Shown: positions 61,098 to 64,000 of the stretch, piece after piece
Numbering within the stretch: the stretch's first letter is position 1
Layout: every line of letters starts with the position of its first letter
From: Globisporangium splendens
Lineage: Eukaryota > Oomycota > Peronosporomycetes > Pythiales > Pythiaceae
Direction: 5' to 3'
NCBI GenBank assembly: GCA_006386115.1
Contig: VFIW01000042.1
Coordinates: 434,001-498,000, forward strand
DNA length: 64,000 nt
Notes under the pieces: generated by a model
What the model saw: only the letters and a program-made list of their open reading frames with translations
The model's database searches: none
What the model was told of the DNA's origin: nothing
Made by a program: the position numbers and the translations under genes

Positions 61098-63693
61098 TTA
61101 TGCTCCAAACCACTGGATTTCGTGCAAGTCCTGCTTACTCACGACCTGAGTCGCGTGCATCAGATAGCGGAGCCGATAGTAGTCCAATGTTGAGGCTGAG
61201 AGCGGGATGTCGGTCCACGTACTGCGCACCAGGACGCACTCGAGAAAGAGCAGCGCCAGGATCCCACTCGCGTTAGTCGATGCTGCTTCTGCTGTTGGGC
61301 ACGGTGAATACATAAACACGACATTCTTCACAAATGGGCGAAACAAACTCGTGAGCGATTGCTTCAGCTCGTTGAATGCCGCGTCGTCCGGTGCATACAC
61401 GAAACACTGCCTCTTTGGCCAGTTCAGAACGAACGAGCCCCAATGACTAGATTGGAGTTGCGCAACACCCATCACCGTCTCTTTTTGCGCTGTGAACGCT
61501 CCGTACGAACTCGCTTTCCGACTGCGTTCTCGCTCGTCTGTCTCCAACAGATAGCTTGGGCACACAAAGCTCGCGTCTGCAAATCGAGCATGCAGATGCA
61601 ACAGAATCGCTTTCATGCAGTCGACGTCCAGATTCGTATTCGAGCAAAAACGGAGGACCCGAGCGCCAACAATCGTGTCTGTGAATTCGTGTCCTCCGAT
61701 GAACGTAGCTCCACGAATCACAGTCTTTGTCAACGGTGTGAGCTTCAGAGCTGACAGAAAACGGTCCTAAGCATCAAATAATAAATAACAATGAGCATCT
61801 TTTCAACATTGACACATTTTGATCGCAGCAACAACAACCACAAATACCTTGTTCCAATGAGCGTAGTCAGCAAACGCAGAAGGAAGAGCAACGCCGTTTA
61901 TTTGCAACTTGGCAGAAATATGGAGCCACTCGATCATGCCGTTGGCATCGCGGATGTTCTGACGCGCCAGGTGGATCTGTTTCATCACTCGCAACTGTCG
62001 AGACGAGATGATTGCAAGAGTCGTTGTCTCGGACGAGAACTGTTTGACTACTGGGAGTTTCACGCCGACCGACGATGGGTGCACTCCATGATACCGACAG
62101 TACGTGACGATCCCATTTTCACAACCGTAGATCACATACTGCGGCAGCAGAAAGTCGACGTCTTCGCTTGCTTCCGATGCAGTCAGCAGCACAATCTCGT
62201 GCACGAAGCCAGAGATCGAGTGCGGGAGGGTCTGGACACGTGCGATGGCCACATCTTCAATCTACAACCACATCACGCAACTCACAAAGGTTAAACAAGT
62301 CCAAACAGTGGTCGTTTATGTGGTGTTGAGATGAGCAGCGTGCCTGTTTGTGAGTAAGCTGATACGAATACGGCGTGTCGAGAAGCACTTCAAGATGGCA
62401 CAGCTTGACTGGTGCGAGTGCCTTCCTCATTGTCATAAACCCTTCCAGATCGTCATCATGTCCGGCAACTTCGTCTGCTTTTCGCTTCTTGCTGTTGCTT
62501 TCAGTACCCATGAATACCGTGGAGGGATCCACCACATCATCAGCGTTGTCGTGTTCGTGCTCCTCGTATGGTTCCTCATCGTCGTCCTCGCCTCTTGTTT
62601 GTATCTGTGGCTCTGTCGTCATGTCAGTCTCTGCTTGTTTCGCAGCCTTGAGCCGCGAAATGGTGTTGTGGAGATCAGCCCTTGTCGGTACGCCTCCCTC
62701 ACCTACAACAAAACACGCACAGATATCCAGCTATGCGTCAATACACTCCATTGCTGACCAAGCAAGTGAGGTACCCCAGAACAAGCTCGTTAAACCATTA
62801 CCTCGTGTCTCTACGATCAGCTTCGCGAGGCGGCGCTGGATTTCTCCAAAACTCATGCCGCGCTCATGCATTTGCAGCACCTTACGCAGCAGCGCCGGGT
62901 CCTTGATGCGCCGGTTCTCCGGGTACCCGTAGTACCGCTCCTTGTCGCACGGGTGGTTGTGGAACCCGTCGAGTCTCACCGAAATGTAGTACAACTTGGT
63001 CACACGGTCGACCTTGAGCGTCGCGTTCATGCGCGCCGTGCACCCCGTGTCGCGCACAGATCCATGAACGCGTAGTCCTTTACCGCGATTGCGAGGCCTC
63101 ACACCGTGCGTGCAGCCGTAGATGCGACTGTAGAACTGCCACGACTCCGGGAGCTTTTGGTACGCGCTGTCCGTCGAGTGCCGCTGCGCGATGCGCTCGT
63201 TACGCCGCTTGACAGGCACCGACGTGCGCACGCCGAACATCTGGTACGAGTGCTCCTTGAACTCCTGCACGTACGCGTCGAGCGCTTCCCAGGACGGGAA
63301 CCGGTCCGGAAAGCTCTCGGCCGCATACTTGACGTCAACGCCGTTCCCAGTCGCAGTCGCAGTCGCTGGTGCATCCATAGGCGTCTCAGTCTCGGTCGCT
63401 GTAGCCCCTTGGACACCACTACGTTCTGCTGCGTCATCTTGACCGGCTTCATCATCTACCTGGGGCTCAGGGCTGTCGTCGGAAGCGCTGCTTTTAGGTG
63501 GAGCTGGTGCCGTTGAGAACGGCAGCGCCGATGGCTCCAGTGGCGCGGGGGAGAGCGGCGGCGACGGCATCGCGTTCATCATGTCACCCAGTCCAGGCGT
63601 GCGGCGCGGCAACGCCGTCGCATACGCCGCAGAAGCGGATGAAGACGCGGCGGCAGCATGCGCCTCGGCGACGGACGCTGCGGTTCGCGCCAT
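61098..63693 (-). CDS. four-exon gene, FAR1/ZSWIM-like zinc domain protein B
   Basis: Exons 63693-62802, 62702-62344, 62261-61848, 61766-61098; introns 99, 82 and 81 nt; 777 aa. The same intron positions and phases (1, 0, 0) as gene A show a duplicated gene. Intron 2 appears to use a GC donor (CAG|GCACGC) where gene A has CAG|GTGCGT. Domains: an Ala/Pro/Ser-rich N-terminus, FAR1/ZSWIM-like zinc region (FPSWEALDAYVQEF; IYGCTHGV; TGCTARMNA; GFHNHPCDKERY), an acidic middle (EDDDEEPYEEHEHDNADD) and the conserved C-terminal half (CENGIVTYCRYHGVHPSSVG; VDCMKAILLHLHARF; ASGILALLFLECVL). As in A, no Cys precedes SGIL. Likely nuclear; DNA-binding is inferred from the zinc region only. Confidence 0.75.
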
Positions 63694-64000
63694 GATGGAG
63701 GTGGCTCGTTTCGTATTTGCCTCTATCGAGATGGTTGGGGATTTTGAAAAATGGTATACTCTGCCTCACTTTAACGATGTTTTAATAGTGACCAAATTCC
63801 AATAACTGAGATAGACCTTATTTCTTACTGACACGCACATTACTAAGTGAAGGGAAACAGTGGCTCACTCAAAGCTGAATACCGGGATTGTACCGAAACG
63901 ATGGGCACTGTCGCTAGCACCTGAGCACGACGATCGCCGTCATGGGGAATGAAACTCCGAGTCCGTGTGAGCAATCTGCGTAGCGCGCGGGGACAACTCC
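63694..64000. other. upstream of gene B, window end
   Basis: No gene or clear initiator is seen. Confidence 0.5.

Overview
The window is nuclear DNA of an oomycete, probably a Phytophthora/Pythium-type species; the genus cannot be fixed from the sequence. Evidence: many genes carry an oomycete-type initiator (TCATTyynCAwTTT) 30-100 bases upstream of the ATG, introns are short (about 66-99 nt), and the content is typical: a secreted Kazal-like protease inhibitor, multi-pass membrane leucine-rich-repeat protein, palmitoyl-protein-thioesterase pair, BT1/folate-biopterin-type transporter, chromodomain Ty3/gypsy elements and an RNase H-bearing LINE. No bacterial operon structure, CRISPR array or convincing tRNA was seen.

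Layout. 1-2046: an LTR cuts off a degenerate gene. 2571-15083: a histone H3 pseudogene opens a 6,021-bp tandem duplication (3042-9062 and 9063-15083); each unit carries one minus-strand gene for a 632-aa isocyanide synthase-dioxygenase fusion (DIT1/PvcA domain plus TauD/PvcB-like domain). 16340-21954: two further copies of the fusion gene face each other tail to tail in a near-perfect palindrome with 2.6-kb arms and a ~380-bp spacer. Thus four intact copies lie within 17.3 kb. 21980-25690: small ORFs, an interrupted secreted coiled-coil gene and a two-domain secreted Kazal inhibitor.

26475-31488: two inverted, apparently identical LINE 3' fragments (one with a 16-bp target duplication) flank a membrane LRR gene. 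31761-45457: a retrotransposon cluster with a lone reversed LTR, a truncated Ty3/gypsy element, a near-complete chromodomain Ty3/gypsy element with a canonical -1 frameshift signal and a long antisense coiled-coil ORF, and an antiparallel gag-protease fragment of a third family.

46647-63693: normal gene-rich DNA: two convergent thioesterase-like genes, a BT1-type transporter, two paralogous tiny proteins sharing a C-terminal SKExMAHMRxR motif, two paralogous four-exon genes with a FAR1/ZSWIM-like zinc-binding N-terminus, and between them a three-exon mitochondrial carrier.

The best candidate for an undescribed system is the amplified isonitrile-synthase/dioxygenase fusion. In bacteria the separate PvcA and PvcB enzymes make an amino-acid isonitrile and then modify it oxidatively; here both are one polypeptide, four times, with intact promoters and catalytic residues, in an arrangement prone to gene conversion and double-stranded RNA formation.
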